DNA of 64,000 bases, taken from Paenibacillus allorhizosphaerae (lineage in GTDB: Bacteria > Bacillota > Bacilli > Paenibacillales > NBRC-103111). The stretch is taken from assembly GCF_910594985.1 (NCBI RefSeq), contig NZ_CAJVCE010000010.1:62001-126000 (forward strand). Reading direction: 5' to 3'. Shown piece after piece: positions 17,344 through 26,446 of the stretch; within the stretch, counting starts at the first letter, position 1; the number at the start of each line of letters is the position of its first letter. Position numbers and translations under genes: made by a program. The notes under the pieces are model-generated. The model had not been told where the DNA came from. It searched no databases and saw only the letters and a list, made by a program, of their open reading frames with translations.

Positions 17344-18135
17344 TTATTTCCAAGGCAGCAGCTTCCGCTCCAGCCATCCGAGCCCCCGGTTAAAAAGAAG
17401 ACCCAAGAGCGACAAAATCAGGACGCCGACCATCAGTTTCGTCGTAATCATCAAGTTCCCGTAATGGAGAATCATCGACCCGACGCCTTGCTGCGCGGCT
17501 ATCATTTCCGCTGCAACAAGGAGAAGCAGCGAAGTGCCCGCAGCCAGCTTCAAGCCGGCAAAAATCATCGGCAGCGCCCCTGGCAAAATGACTTTGCGGA
17601 TGACGCTCAAATGATTCGAGCCGAACGTAACGGCCGCTTTGATCCAGATCGGGTCGACGTTCTTGACGCCGGAGAACGTGTTGATCACGACCGGGAAAAA
17701 GACGCCGAGCGCGATCATCGTAAACTTCGGCGTCTCCCCGATGCCGAGCCATAAGATGATGAGCGGCAGCAAGGCGATTTTCGGTATCGGATAGATGGAA
17801 TAGACGATCGGCGACAGGATGGCGTCCACCCAGCGGGAGAAGCCGAGAATGAGCCCGAACACAATGCCGCAGACGGCGCCGATCGCGTATCCGATCACGA
17901 TCCGGTATAAGCTCGCCAAAATGTTTTGGTGCAGTTCGCCGCTTGTGAGCATCTCCCAGCCGGCCGATAATATAAGCGACGGCGCCGGTAAAAACAGCGG
18001 CGGCACAATCTCGAGCCGGCAGGCCGCCTCCCAGACTATCAAGATACCCAGAATGCCGAGAACGGGGGCATAGGCCGGAATTTTTTGCTCCATGAACGAT
18101 ACGCGGTTGCGAATCGTATGCTTTGACGAATTCAT
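17344..18135 (-). CDS. ABC importer permease, sulfonate/nitrate/taurine type
   Basis: A 263-residue inner-membrane permease of the SsuC/TauC/NrtB family. Six hydrophobic segments are expected; the cytoplasmic coupling loop is the segment around GSNHLSVIRKVILPGALP near 180. It forms the channel with the ATPase encoded just upstream (3 bases between stop and start, with the AAGGAGGGG binding site inside the end of the ATPase gene). It is the last gene of a three-gene operon. The family carries sulfonates, nitrate, taurine or pyrimidine precursors; the actual substrate is not shown by the sequence. Confidence 0.92.
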   Translation of the reverse strand: MNSSKHTIRNRVSFMEQKIPAYAPVLGILGILIVWEAACRLEIVPPLFLPAPSLILSAGWEMLTSGELHQNILASLYRIVIGYAIGAVCGIVFGLILGFSRWVDAILSPIVYSIYPIPKIALLPLIILWLGIGETPKFTMIALGVFFPVVINTFSGVKNVDPIWIKAAVTFGSNHLSVIRKVILPGALPMIFAGLKLAAGTSLLLLVAAEMIAAQQGVGSMILHYGNLMITTKLMVGVLILSLLGLLFNRGLGWLERKLLPWK

Positions 18136-18138
18136 TCG

Positions 18139-18915
18139 TTACCCCTCCTTCAGCGCTTCCTGGGCATCGTGGCGGATCAGCTGCCATATTTCGTCCGCGT
18201 ACCGCTCGAAAGCGGCACGGTGCTGCTCCTGGTCTCGCCCGGTTTTCGGCAGGTCGATGCGGATCTCCGCTTTGATCTGCCCCGGATGACGCGATAGCAC
18301 GATCACCCGATCGGCCAAATAAACCGCCTCCTGAATGTTATGCGTCACATACAGCGTACTTAAGCGGGTGCGGCTCCAGATGGCTAGCAGCTCCTCCTGC
18401 ATCAGTGTCCGCGTCTGCGCGTCAAGCGCCGAGAACGGCTCGTCCATCAACAGCAGGTCGGGTTCCACGGCAAGCGCTCTGGCAATGCCAGCCCGCTGCC
18501 GCATCCCGCCCGACAACTGCTTCGGATAGGCGGACTCAAAGCCAGTCAGGCCGACCATTTCGATGTAATGCCGGCCCTTCTTCTGCATTTCCTGCTTGCT
18601 CGCTCCCTGCTCCTCCAGCCCGAACACGACGTTCTCGTACACGGTGCGCCATGGAAACAACGCAATTTCCTGAAACACGATGCCGAGCCGAGGCTCTTTC
18701 TCCGAGGCCAAGCCCTCGAAGTACACTTCGCCGCTCGATGGGGACAATAGCCCTCCAACGATATTCAGCAGCGTCGACTTCCCGCAGCCGCTCGGGCCGA
18801 CCAGCACGACGAACTCCTGCTCTTCGATGGCGAAGTTAATGTTCTGCAGCGCGGTAACTTCCCGCTTCTTCGAGTCAACGAACCGTTTCTCTACATTGTC
18901 GACTACGATTCTCAT
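18139..18915 (-). CDS. ABC importer ATPase, sulfonate/nitrate/taurine type
   Basis: A 258-residue ATPase of the SsuB/TauB/NrtD family. Walker A GPSGCGKST (about 40-48), Q-loop VFQEIALFPW, signature LSGGMRQRAGIARAL (about 140), Walker B LLLMDEPFSALD and the switch His in YVTHNIQEAV are all intact. It energises the neighbouring permease. The start ATG follows the upstream binding-protein stop by four bases, with GGGGAAG as ribosome binding site inside that gene, which supports translational coupling. Confidence 0.93.
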   Translation of the reverse strand: MRIVVDNVEKRFVDSKKREVTALQNINFAIEEQEFVVLVGPSGCGKSTLLNIVGGLLSPSSGEVYFEGLASEKEPRLGIVFQEIALFPWRTVYENVVFGLEEQGASKQEMQKKGRHYIEMVGLTGFESAYPKQLSGGMRQRAGIARALAVEPDLLLMDEPFSALDAQTRTLMQEELLAIWSRTRLSTLYVTHNIQEAVYLADRVIVLSRHPGQIKAEIRIDLPKTGRDQEQHRAAFERYADEIWQLIRHDAQEALKEG

Positions 18916-18919
18916 AATA

Positions 18920-19978
18920 TTACTTCCCCAGCTGCTTCAGCGCTTCGTCGAGCAGCTCCGTATTGACGATTCCTTTGGTATCGATCGCTTTGTCGATCAG
19001 CTTCTCCTTCGCGTACCAATCTACTTGCGTCTTGATGTCGCTCGCGAGCAGCTTCCCGTCGCGGTCCATGTACGGAAGCCCTTGCTTTACGTTCTCTTCC
19101 GGCTGATCGGTATACTTGGCGATAATTTTTACGACTTCGTCATAGTTGGCGCCCGGCACGATTTTGCCGTCCTTTTGCACCAGCACCGCGTCATAGTAGT
19201 AACGCGTCGCTTTCGCGTAAGCCTTCAGGAAGCGAACGGCCAAATCTTTGTTGCCTGCCAGCTTCGGCGAGAAGAACAAGCCGGAGGTCTGGTATTCGAT
19301 CTCGTCCCCAACCTGCGAGATGACGCGTCCGTAGCCTTCCTTGAGCACCGCCGTAATGTTCGGCTCGTTCAGCATAACTGCGTCCACTTGCTTGCTTTTG
19401 AGCGATTCCATCAAGCCCTTGATGCTGTTTAGCGGCACCAGTTCGATGTCCTTCAGCGTCAAGCCGTGCTTCTCGAGCAAACGCCCTGTCATGTAATGAT
19501 AAGTGGAGCCGGTTTGCGTGATGCCGATCTTCTTTCCTTTCAGTTCGGCGATCGATTTGACCGGGGAATCTTTGGGAACCATAAGTGCCGTCGAGGAATA
19601 CCCCTTCTGTTCTCTGCCCTTGTCAGCGACAATGACAAGCTTTTGGCCGCCGGCCACCATGTTGTACAAGCTCGCCGTAATGCCGGTAGCGCCGATATCT
19701 ACGCTGCCGCCCGCCGTAGCGACCGCGATCGGTTGTGCCGCGTCAAACCATTTGGGCTTGGCGTCGATGTTCTCTTCTTTGAAAAACCCTTTCTCAATGC
19801 CTATAAACAAGGGAGCGGAACTCGTGAGCTTCAGCATCCCGATATCCATGGAAGCCGCTTCCGCTTTGGCGGGCGATCCTGCATTCTGCGGCGCCGCCTC
19901 TTCTTTTTTCCCGCAGCCTGCAAGCGCGGTGGATACGCAGAGCACCGCGGTTAATGCGAGTAATGAAACCTTCTTCAT
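18920..19978 (-). CDS. ABC importer substrate-binding lipoprotein, SsuA/NMT1-like
   Basis: A 352-residue periplasmic-type binding protein anchored as a lipoprotein: signal peptide MKKVSLLALTAVLC... ends in the lipobox LAGC with Cys22. The mature part is of the SsuA/TauA/NMT1 type (LFIGIEKGFFKEENID near 65, GGSVDIGATG near 100, LKGKKIGITQTGS near 155). It captures an anion or pyrimidine-like ligand outside the membrane and delivers it to the permease. It is the first gene of the operon. GGAGGG precedes the ATG; the frame stays open 14 codons further but without a better start. Direct repeats at 20080 lie upstream and could be operator sites. Confidence 0.92.
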   Translation of the reverse strand: MKKVSLLALTAVLCVSTALAGCGKKEEAAPQNAGSPAKAEAASMDIGMLKLTSSAPLFIGIEKGFFKEENIDAKPKWFDAAQPIAVATAGGSVDIGATGITASLYNMVAGGQKLVIVADKGREQKGYSSTALMVPKDSPVKSIAELKGKKIGITQTGSTYHYMTGRLLEKHGLTLKDIELVPLNSIKGLMESLKSKQVDAVMLNEPNITAVLKEGYGRVISQVGDEIEYQTSGLFFSPKLAGNKDLAVRFLKAYAKATRYYYDAVLVQKDGKIVPGANYDEVVKIIAKYTDQPEENVKQGLPYMDRDGKLLASDIKTQVDWYAKEKLIDKAIDTKGIVNTELLDEALKQLGK

Positions 19979-20079
19979 TGTGACAAACCCTCCAGTTTTT
20001 TCTAGATAGTATGGATTCAAATCTTATATATATTCGACATTATCTGTGTTTTTCCTGCCTTTTTCGCCATTTTTTTATA

Positions 20080-20103
20080 CATTGGTTTATACCATTGGTT
20101 TAT
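20080..20103. repeat. two direct repeats upstream of the ABC importer operon
   Basis: CATTGGTTTAT occurs twice with a 13-base period (separated by AC), about 100-125 bases upstream of the binding-protein start codon and just downstream of the DinB-like gene. This could be an operator, but two copies are weak evidence. Confidence 0.5.
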
Positions 20104-20120
20104 TTTGATAGAAATGCCGA

Positions 20121-20615
20121 TTAATGCCGCCATTTCAAGATATGGCCGTCCTGCTCCTGCAGCAACCTCGTCATATATACAATTTGTCCCGTATGGTAGG
20201 CATAATGCACCGTCGCATGATATAACAGCTCCCCGATGGGCCTGCTGTAGGAGGCAATTCCCGCGCCGGGCGGATATGTAACATGCACGATCCGTCCCAT
20301 ATCTTCCTCTGTGAGGCCAGACAACACCTCGCGCGACATGCTCCTTACGCGGACAAGCTGATCTGCAAGCTCTTTGCAGGTTGGCCCTCCTTCGGCCAAA
20401 AACTCCGCCGAACGCTCGCGCACATAAGGGTGCCCGCCGATGCTGCATGCAATGTTATGGTACTCGTTCCCTGCCAAATGAAGGCATAAATTGCCGATGC
20501 TGTTCGTGCCCTCCTTCCCTTTGCGCCACACGGCCTCATCCGAAAGGCGGGACAAAGCGATTCGGATTTTATCCAGCTCGTTATCGAGCAATGTTAACGT
20601 CATCAATGTAAACAT
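20121..20615 (-). CDS. DinB-superfamily protein (DUF1572-like)
   Basis: A 164-residue four-helix-bundle protein of the DinB/YfiT superfamily. The three metal-ligand histidines are visible: one in CLHLAGNEYHN near 47-53 and two in YHATVHYAYHTGQI near 133-141. Members include thiol-dependent S-transferases (bacillithiol users) and proteins of unknown role; here only the fold and metal site are supported. GGGAG precedes the ATG by seven bases. It lies upstream of the ABC importer operon on the same strand, but with a gap of over 100 bases it is probably separate. Confidence 0.85.
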   Translation of the reverse strand: MFTLMTLTLLDNELDKIRIALSRLSDEAVWRKGKEGTNSIGNLCLHLAGNEYHNIACSIGGHPYVRERSAEFLAEGGPTCKELADQLVRVRSMSREVLSGLTEEDMGRIVHVTYPPGAGIASYSRPIGELLYHATVHYAYHTGQIVYMTRLLQEQDGHILKWRH

Positions 20616-20752
20616 ACATACACTCCCTTATTTTTGCAGGTTGGGCAAAGCCTTGGATGATGCCGACGGCTGTCCGTGTACTCGGCAACATTCCTTGTTA
20701 TAATAAAACGTAGCATTCCTTCATTTGACAAGAGACGAGGATGAAGCAAGCT

Positions 20753-21055
20753 ATGGCGTTCGGGATTACGAGAGAAGAATTGACGCAATGGAAGCAAGCG
20801 GTCGCTCGCGGCGAGATCGCTTTTTTGACCCATTTTTGGCTGGAGCCGCGTTTCCCCGGCGTTCATTCGGTCACCAAGGTAGGGTGCGCCAATATGGAGC
20901 GCTTGTCCGAATGGTGCTTAGCCAACGGGCTGAATCCCCGGTACATTCACCGGCGTCTTCCCTACCCTCATTATGACCTGATCGGCGAGAAGCAAAAGGA
21001 AATATTGCAAAAAGAACAGCTGTGGGATCATTTGAAACGGTTCAAGCTGCAGTAG
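20753..21055 (+). CDS. YneQ-like conserved small protein
   Basis: A protein of about 100 residues resembling the uncharacterised YneQ of Bacillus (from memory). Recognisable parts are MAFGITREEL, GEIAFLTHFWLEPRFPG, VTKVGCANMERL and YPHYDLIGEKQKEIL. It has no signal peptide or membrane span; the function is unknown. Two ATGs are possible: the earlier one (four codons upstream) touches GAGG directly, so it lacks the usual spacing, while the one taken gives the family-like N-terminus. A bidirectional terminator follows. Confidence 0.8.
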   Translation: MAFGITREELTQWKQAVARGEIAFLTHFWLEPRFPGVHSVTKVGCANMERLSEWCLANGLNPRYIHRRLPYPHYDLIGEKQKEILQKEQLWDHLKRFKLQ

Positions 21056-21359
21056 CTTTTTGATCCCGGATTGATCCAAATACAACGTCTCGTCAGAGAA
21101 TGTTGACTTATCCGAAACGAAAATAACCCGCCCAGGTTAGCGCCAAGGGAACGGGTTATTTTTCTGGCAACTCGTCGGGGGAATTCCGCCCAAGTGTTGT
21201 GCAGGGAGGCGGACGGCCATCCGACCTCTGTTTTCATTGTCAACTACCGTTGCCCCTCACTTTACCATACCTGGTGTTATTCTTAAAACACAATTTACCA
21301 TGGTCCGCACACCGCCGCATGCATTGATGCAGGCATGCGAGGTTAGCTTCGCCCGCTCC
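21056..21359. other. intergenic region between YneQ-like and MATE genes
   Basis: About 300 bases between two convergent genes. A terminator lies at 21123. The remainder (21165-21359) shows no convincing gene, only short GCATGC repeats near 21320; open frames across it lack ribosome binding sites. Confidence 0.6.
21123..21163. terminator. bidirectional terminator
   Basis: ATAACCCG pairs with CGGGTTAT around a loop of about 21 bases, with GAAA before and TTTTTCT after. It ends the YneQ-like gene and can also act on minus-strand transcripts from the MATE gene. Confidence 0.75.
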
Positions 21360-22787
21360 TCATACATGAACCGTCTTCCACTTTCCTTGCTTGAAGCGTA
21401 TATAAATGAGCACGGAACGGGTAAACTGGTCCGCCGCCGCGGCGACCCATATGCCCGCTATATCCCATTTCAGCAAATAGACGAATACGAGGCTGAGCAG
21501 GACACGGAATCCCCATACCCCTATGAACGTCGAATACAGCGGATAACGGGTATCTCCCGCTCCGCGCAAAGCGCCGCCAAGAATGAATTGCGTCGCCTGG
21601 GACACTTGAATGCACCCCATGATGCGCAGGCCGACCGCTCCTTTCTGAATAACGGAAGGGTCCGGTGTATAGATCATCATGATGTACGGCGCAAACGCAA
21701 TAAACACGATGCCCATCGCACCCGCTACGATCATCCCGATCTTGCGCACCTGCCAGCCGTAATTTTCCGCAAGGTCCGGCTTCTCCGCACCAAGCGCCTG
21801 CCCGACCAGCGTGGAAGCCGCGATGGAGAACGCCATCCCCGGCATGAACGTAAGACCGAACACGTTGAACGCGATTTGCGTCGCCGCCAGGGCGATCGTG
21901 CCCAAGCTGGCCGCCACCTTCACGAATACGAGCATCCCGAGACGCATGACGATTTGCTCTACCGCCGTGGGCAGACCGATCTTCAATATGCGGCCGATCA
22001 TTTCCCGGTCGAGCTGGAACAAGCTGTTCAGCTTCAGATGCACCGTGTATTTACCGCTGAACATGACAATGATAACCCAGGTCATGGAGATCAACTGCGC
22101 CACGATCGTAGCGACAGCCGCGCCCGTTACCCCCATGGCCGGCAGGCCGAACAAGCCATAGATCAGCGGGAAGCCTAATGCGACCACCATAATATTGGAC
22201 AGCACATTGATCTTCATCGGCGTGCGCGTATCGCCAGCACCCCTCAGGATGGCCGTTAACGCCATAGAAATCGTGTTAAAGCCGATCGATAAAAAGATGA
22301 TTTCCGCATATGTAAGTCCTTGCGCCAGCACATCGTCCGTCGCCCCCATGATGCGAAGCAGCTCTTCTGCGAAGAAGTAGCCGACCGCGACGACCGCGAC
22401 GGACAGAACAATGTTGATTGCGAACGCCTGGCTCGCGGCCCGGTTCGCCTCGTCCGGCTTGCCGGCTCCGACCGACCTCGCTACAATGACCGTCGTACCC
22501 ACGTTCAAGGTCATAAAGACGGCGATCAGCAGCAAATACGGCTGGCTGGTCAACCCTACGACGGCAACCGCCTCCGGGCCTACCCGGCCGACCAGCACCA
22601 TGTTGAGCATTTGCATGAAATTGATCAGCAGCATTTCCACCAGCGATGGCCCGGCCAATTTGAAAATCGTTTTGCGAACCGCCTTAAGGTCCGTGGCATC
22701 GACCAGCGATATATCGACAACGCCGTTCTTCTCGCGAGCCGGTGGTAAAGAACGTTCATCCGGCTCGGCTTGCGAATTCTCACTCAC
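21360..22787 (-). CDS. MATE-family multidrug efflux transporter
   Basis: A membrane exporter of about 475 residues with twelve expected helices. It has the two-fold MATE pattern: GPSLVEMLLINFMQMLNMV at the start of the first half and the LKIGLPTAVEQIVMRLG segment at the start of the second half, with the RGAGDT motif repeated in both (about residues 187 and 425). It uses a Na+ or H+ gradient to expel cationic drugs or metabolites. The start taken is a GTG four bases after GGGTGA; the ATG 21 codons upstream has no ribosome binding site and would add a tail with no homology. Confidence 0.9.
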   Translation of the reverse strand: MSENSQAEPDERSLPPAREKNGVVDISLVDATDLKAVRKTIFKLAGPSLVEMLLINFMQMLNMVLVGRVGPEAVAVVGLTSQPYLLLIAVFMTLNVGTTVIVARSVGAGKPDEANRAASQAFAINIVLSVAVVAVGYFFAEELLRIMGATDDVLAQGLTYAEIIFLSIGFNTISMALTAILRGAGDTRTPMKINVLSNIMVVALGFPLIYGLFGLPAMGVTGAAVATIVAQLISMTWVIIVMFSGKYTVHLKLNSLFQLDREMIGRILKIGLPTAVEQIVMRLGMLVFVKVAASLGTIALAATQIAFNVFGLTFMPGMAFSIAASTLVGQALGAEKPDLAENYGWQVRKIGMIVAGAMGIVFIAFAPYIMMIYTPDPSVIQKGAVGLRIMGCIQVSQATQFILGGALRGAGDTRYPLYSTFIGVWGFRVLLSLVFVYLLKWDIAGIWVAAAADQFTRSVLIYIRFKQGKWKTVHV

Positions 22788-22900
22788 GGAGTCACCCGCT
22801 TTCTTTAGTTCATGTTGGTAAAAAGTCGTTAGTATTCCTAATCGTAACATATTTCGCTTGGAAAATGTTCATCCTGTCGACTGCAAAATTCGGACATGAC

Positions 22901-22951
22901 AAAAAAACAGGAACCTCCCCGGCCGCCTCGGCCGATCATCGGAGATTCCTG
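22901..22951 (-). terminator. minus-strand terminator of the coiled-coil protein gene
   Basis: CAGGAATCTCC and GGAGGTTCCTG pair on the minus strand around a GC-rich inner hairpin (CGGCCGAGGCGGCCGG), followed by seven T's. It lies about 20 bases beyond the stop codon. Confidence 0.8.
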
Positions 22952-22973
22952 CGAATGCTTATCTTTATTCCGT

Positions 22974-23294
22974 TTAGCGTACCTGTTTCGGCTGCTGCGT
23001 ATTCGAAGCGACCACATCGATGCTTTGCAGCGCTTGATTTAGCTGCTCCTGCACCTGTACGAGCTCCTGATGCTCGCGTTTATCATCCAGATGCGCTTCC
23101 ATTTGACTGTGCGCCTTCTGCAAGGTATGCTGCGCGGTCTCCATTTCCGCGATCGCAGCCTGAAGCTTGTGCGGGTCGGACTCCAATTGCGCGTGGCGGA
23201 CCGCCATTTCCGCGTCTTTGGCAATTTGCAGCGCCTTCTCCGCATTGTCGATCACGTGGCGAAGCGGCATCTGATGTTGGTTGACCTGTGTCAT
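22974..23294 (-). CDS. small alpha-helical coiled-coil protein
   Basis: A 106-residue, very polar protein with almost continuous helix propensity (HVIDNAEKALQIAKDAEM, then a Glu/Gln/Leu-rich stretch to residue 95) and many histidines and glutamines; a coiled coil or helical bundle is likely. No family is recognised, no signal peptide or membrane span is present, and the function is unknown. GGAG lies nine bases before the chosen ATG; the frame opens 11 codons earlier. The gene is a single unit with its own terminator, between the folA and MATE genes. Confidence 0.75.
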   Translation of the reverse strand: MTQVNQHQMPLRHVIDNAEKALQIAKDAEMAVRHAQLESDPHKLQAAIAEMETAQHTLQKAHSQMEAHLDDKREHQELVQVQEQLNQALQSIDVVASNTQQPKQVR

Positions 23295-23383
23295 CTTCGG
23301 CATCTCCTTCGGTGATGAATTGTGCATTGACCTGATTCAACCTATAAGATGCGCGAAATTCGCCCGCTTCATTCCGTTATTTT

Positions 23384-23893
23384 CTAGCCAATATCGGATG
23401 TCCGTGTTCGCTCGTACACGACAAAGTCGTAATCGTACGGGTTCCGTTCGTCTCTCACCCCGCGCTCGCGCGATGCTTCCCGCCACTCGCTCATATCCAT
23501 TTCCATAAAATACGTGTCGACCGGGAAGCGATGCAAGATCTCGGTCACGTACATCCGATCGACATAAGGCAGGAACAGCCGAAAAACTTCCGCCCCTCCG
23601 ATCACGAACAACTCCTCGCCGCCGCGGCCGTATCGCTCCATCGCTTCCTCGGCCGTGTGAACCGTCTCGATCCCTTCGGCGGAAAATCCCGGATCGCGCG
23701 TTAACACGACATTGAGGCGTTTGGGCAGCGGCTTGCCGCCCACGGAATCGAACGTCTTGCGTCCCATCAATATCGTATGGCCGATCGTCTTACTTTTGAA
23801 ATAAGCGAAATCGTTCGGCAAATACCACGGCATCTTATTGTCGATTCCGATGCCGCGCGTTTCATCCATGGCAAAGATGAAAGAAACCGTCAT
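23384..23893 (-). CDS. folA: dihydrofolate reductase
   Basis: A 169-residue enzyme that reduces dihydrofolate to tetrahydrofolate with NADPH. Family marks: FIFAMDETRGIGIDNKMPW at the start, the acidic active-site residue in LPNDFAYFK near 27, ILMGRKTFDSVG near 45-56, and LFVIGGAEVFRLFLP near 98-112. The length is typical of chromosomal enzymes. AGAGGTG precedes the ATG. It follows thyA by 48 bases on the same strand. The pair is a common operon, because thymidylate synthase turns methylene-tetrahydrofolate into dihydrofolate, which this enzyme recycles. Confidence 0.96.
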   Translation of the reverse strand: MTVSFIFAMDETRGIGIDNKMPWYLPNDFAYFKSKTIGHTILMGRKTFDSVGGKPLPKRLNVVLTRDPGFSAEGIETVHTAEEAMERYGRGGEELFVIGGAEVFRLFLPYVDRMYVTEILHRFPVDTYFMEMDMSEWREASRERGVRDERNPYDYDFVVYERTRTSDIG

Positions 23894-23941
23894 GCCTGCA
23901 CCTCTTTCTGCAGCCCGCCATTGCGCCTGCAAGCTTCTATC

Positions 23942-24736
23942 TTATATGGCGATCGGCGCTTTGATGCCGGGGTGCGCCTGATAGCCCGCGAATTCAAAAT
24001 CGTCGAACCGGTAGTCGAAGATGGAATCCGGCTTCCGTTTGATTACAAGCTGCGGCTGTGCATAAGGCTCGCGGGTCAACTGCAGCTTCACCTGTTCGAT
24101 ATGGTTGGAGTAAATATGAACGTCGCCGCCCGTCCATACGAGGTCTCCGACCTCCAGATCGCTTTGCTGCGCCACCATATGGGTCAGGAGCGCATAAGAA
24201 GCAATGTTGAACGGAAGGCCGAGGAACGTGTCCACCGACCGCATCTGGAACATGCAGGATAGTCGGCCGTTCGCGACATAAAATTGAAACGCATAGTGGC
24301 ACGGCGGCAGCGCCATTCCGTCCACTTCCGCGGGATTCCACGCGCTGACCAGATGCCGCCGCGAATCCGGATTGCTCCGGATTTGCGCGATCACATTCGC
24401 GATTTGGTCGACGGCTTGTCCGTTCGGACCAAGCCACGTGCGCCATTGCGCGCCGTATACGCGCCCGAGGTTCCCCGCTTCGTCGGCCCACTCATCCCAT
24501 ATGGTTACGCCATTTTCCTGCAAATAGCGAATATTCGTATTGCCGCTTAAAAACCATAGAAGCTCATGAACGATCGATTTCATGTGCAGCTTCTTCGTTG
24601 TCAAAAGAGGAAACCCTTGCTGCAGGTCCATTCTCATTTGTCTTCCAAATACGGAAATGGTGCCGGTTCCCGTGCGGTCTTCTTTCCGAACACCGTGATC
24701 CAGTATATCCTGAAGCAGTTCCAAATATGCTTTCAT
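23942..24736 (-). CDS. thyA: thymidylate synthase (ThyA)
   Basis: A 264-residue enzyme that makes dTMP from dUMP, using methylene-tetrahydrofolate. The catalytic cysteine is Cys146 in [12 protein letters not shown], the same number as in the Escherichia coli enzyme of equal length; Arg pairs in [19 protein letters not shown] and the folate-contact segment [14 protein letters not shown] are intact. GAGGGGG lies before the chosen ATG; the longer frame adds only six residues. It is the first gene of a thyA-folA operon. Confidence 0.97.
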   Translation of the reverse strand: MKAYLELLQDILDHGVRKEDRTGTGTISVFGRQMRMDLQQGFPLLTTKKLHMKSIVHELLWFLSGNTNIRYLQENGVTIWDEWADEAGNLGRVYGAQWRTWLGPNGQAVDQIANVIAQIRSNPDSRRHLVSAWNPAEVDGMALPPCHYAFQFYVANGRLSCMFQMRSVDTFLGLPFNIASYALLTHMVAQQSDLEVGDLVWTGGDVHIYSNHIEQVKLQLTREPYAQPQLVIKRKPDSIFDYRFDDFEFAGYQAHPGIKAPIAI

Positions 24737-24893
24737 GATTGCCCCCTCATTCAATAAGTACTTGCCGCCCTGAACGTTCTCTCATAACCCGCGGTCACAA
24801 TGAATACAATTATAGCGCACCTGCATCGTCAAAAGTAGTGTCTGCGGCAATAAATTCGGATCGTGCCGGGCCAAGCGCGCGTCCGAAAACAAA

Positions 24894-24935
24894 AGAACAT
24901 CCGGACCGCCGCTCGCGGCGCGGATGTTCTTTCTT
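24894..24935. terminator. bidirectional terminator between thyA and MFS exporter genes
   Basis: AGAACATCCG pairs with CGGATGTTCT around an inner GCCGC/GCGGC stem, with A's before and TTCTT after. Its orientation best serves the minus-strand side, downstream of the MFS exporter gene. Confidence 0.75.
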
Positions 24936-24949
24936 CGTTTCGTCAAACT

Positions 24950-26407
24950 TTACGACGGCGCCCCTTGCGAACGTTTCAAGAAAAACGTCAGCACCAGAGC
25001 GATCACGGCAAAACCGAAACCGATCATAAAGGCGTTATGAACGCCGGACACGACCGCCTCGGACATTTGCGCCGGCGAGGTCGGATCGGGCGAACGTTCC
25101 AGGAAATTGCGCTGCCCCGAAGTCATAATGCCGATAAACAAAGCAACGCCGATCGCACCGGCTACTTGCTGCAGCGTGTTCAAAATCGCCGTCCCGTGCG
25201 GATAATAACGGCTCGGCAGTTGATTGAGGCCGTTCGTCTGGGTCGGCATCATGATCATAGAGATGGCGACCATCAGGCAAATATGCAGGATGAGGAGCGT
25301 CGCCTTGGACGTATCCATCGATACCCGCGTGAAAAACCACATGATGATGACAAGAAACGCCGCACCCGGAATAACGAGCGCCCGCGGACCGAACTTGTCA
25401 AACAGCTTGCCCGTGACCGGAGAGATAAGTCCGTTCAACAGACTGCCCGGAAGCAGAAGCAAGCCGGACATAAACACAGTCAATCCGAGCGCCCCCTGGA
25501 AATAGAACGGGAGCAAAGACATCGTGGAGAACAGCGTCATCATCATGATAATCAGCAGGATCGTAGTCAGCGTAAACATCGGATAACGGAACGCTCTGAG
25601 ATCCATAAGCGGCTCTTCCACACGCAGCTGCCGAATGACGAACAGCAGCAGCGCAACCGCTCCGACCAGCACAATTCCGTATACGAGCGGACTCGACCAT
25701 CCACCGTGCCCTTCGCCGGAGCTGCTGAACCCGTAGACGATCCCCCCGAAGCCGATCGTGGACAAAACGATCGACACGACGTCGACTTTCGGCTTCGTCG
25801 GCTGTGAAACATTTTTCAAATAAATGAACGCAAAGACGATAGAAAAAATCGCAAACGGCAGCACCATGAAAAACAACCAGCGCCACTGCAGCGATTGAAG
25901 GATCAAACCCGACAGCGTCGGACCGATCGCCGGCGCGAACATGATCACCAGCCCGATGCTTCCCATCGCAGCCCCCCGCTTTTCCGGCGGATAAAGCACA
26001 AGAATCGTATTCATCATAACCGGCAGCATTAAACCGGTGCCTGCCGCCTGCAGCAAGCGGCCGATCAAAATAACGGAAAACTGCGGTGCGACTCCGCACA
26101 CAAGCGTGCCGAGTGAAAATAACATCATCGCGCCGAGGAACATTTGTCTTGTCGTAAACCATTGAACAAGCAAAGCCGATGCCGGAACCAATACGCCGAC
26201 AACGAGCATATAGCCGGTTGCCAGCCACTGAAGCGTCGGAGCGCTTACGTTCAGCTCGACCATCAATTCAGGAAAAGCGATATTGAGCAGCGTTTCATTT
26301 AATATCGAGAAAAATGCCCCGATAATGAGCGAGATTAAGATCGGCAGCTTCCTTACATTTCCAAACTCGTGAGGTGCCGAAGCTGCCGCCCTACCAGAAT
26401 GTTGCAC
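24950..26407 (-). CDS. MFS drug exporter, DHA2 (EmrB/QacA-like) family
   Basis: A proton-driven exporter of about 485 residues with fourteen expected membrane helices. DHA2 marks include LNETLLNIAFPELM (motif D1), LQWLATGYMLV (motif B region), GRLLQAAGTGLMLPV and GPTLSGLILQSLQWRWLFF (motif C). EmrB/QacA-type pumps expel lipophilic drugs and dyes. The start is a GTG six bases after GGAGGAG; an ATG 13 codons upstream has no proper site. There is no neighbouring EmrA-like adaptor or TetR regulator. The gap of about 360 bases to the next plus-strand gene is treated separately. Confidence 0.9.
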   Translation of the reverse strand: MQHSGRAAASAPHEFGNVRKLPILISLIIGAFFSILNETLLNIAFPELMVELNVSAPTLQWLATGYMLVVGVLVPASALLVQWFTTRQMFLGAMMLFSLGTLVCGVAPQFSVILIGRLLQAAGTGLMLPVMMNTILVLYPPEKRGAAMGSIGLVIMFAPAIGPTLSGLILQSLQWRWLFFMVLPFAIFSIVFAFIYLKNVSQPTKPKVDVVSIVLSTIGFGGIVYGFSSSGEGHGGWSSPLVYGIVLVGAVALLLFVIRQLRVEEPLMDLRAFRYPMFTLTTILLIIMMMTLFSTMSLLPFYFQGALGLTVFMSGLLLLPGSLLNGLISPVTGKLFDKFGPRALVIPGAAFLVIIMWFFTRVSMDTSKATLLILHICLMVAISMIMMPTQTNGLNQLPSRYYPHGTAILNTLQQVAGAIGVALFIGIMTSGQRNFLERSPDPTSPAQMSEAVVSGVHNAFMIGFGFAVIALVLTFFLKRSQGAPS

Positions 26408-26446
26408 GTAATACTCCTCCCTTCTACCCTTAGTATTATAGTTCAT

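Noticed and set aside
21237..22178. 313-codon plus-strand frame opposite the MATE gene
   Set aside because: Its His/Arg/Asp-rich composition is typical of the antisense of a membrane protein gene; no binding site.
24863..25807. 314-codon plus-strand frame opposite the MFS exporter
   Set aside because: Charged, low-information sequence antisense to a clear transporter gene and crossing a terminator.
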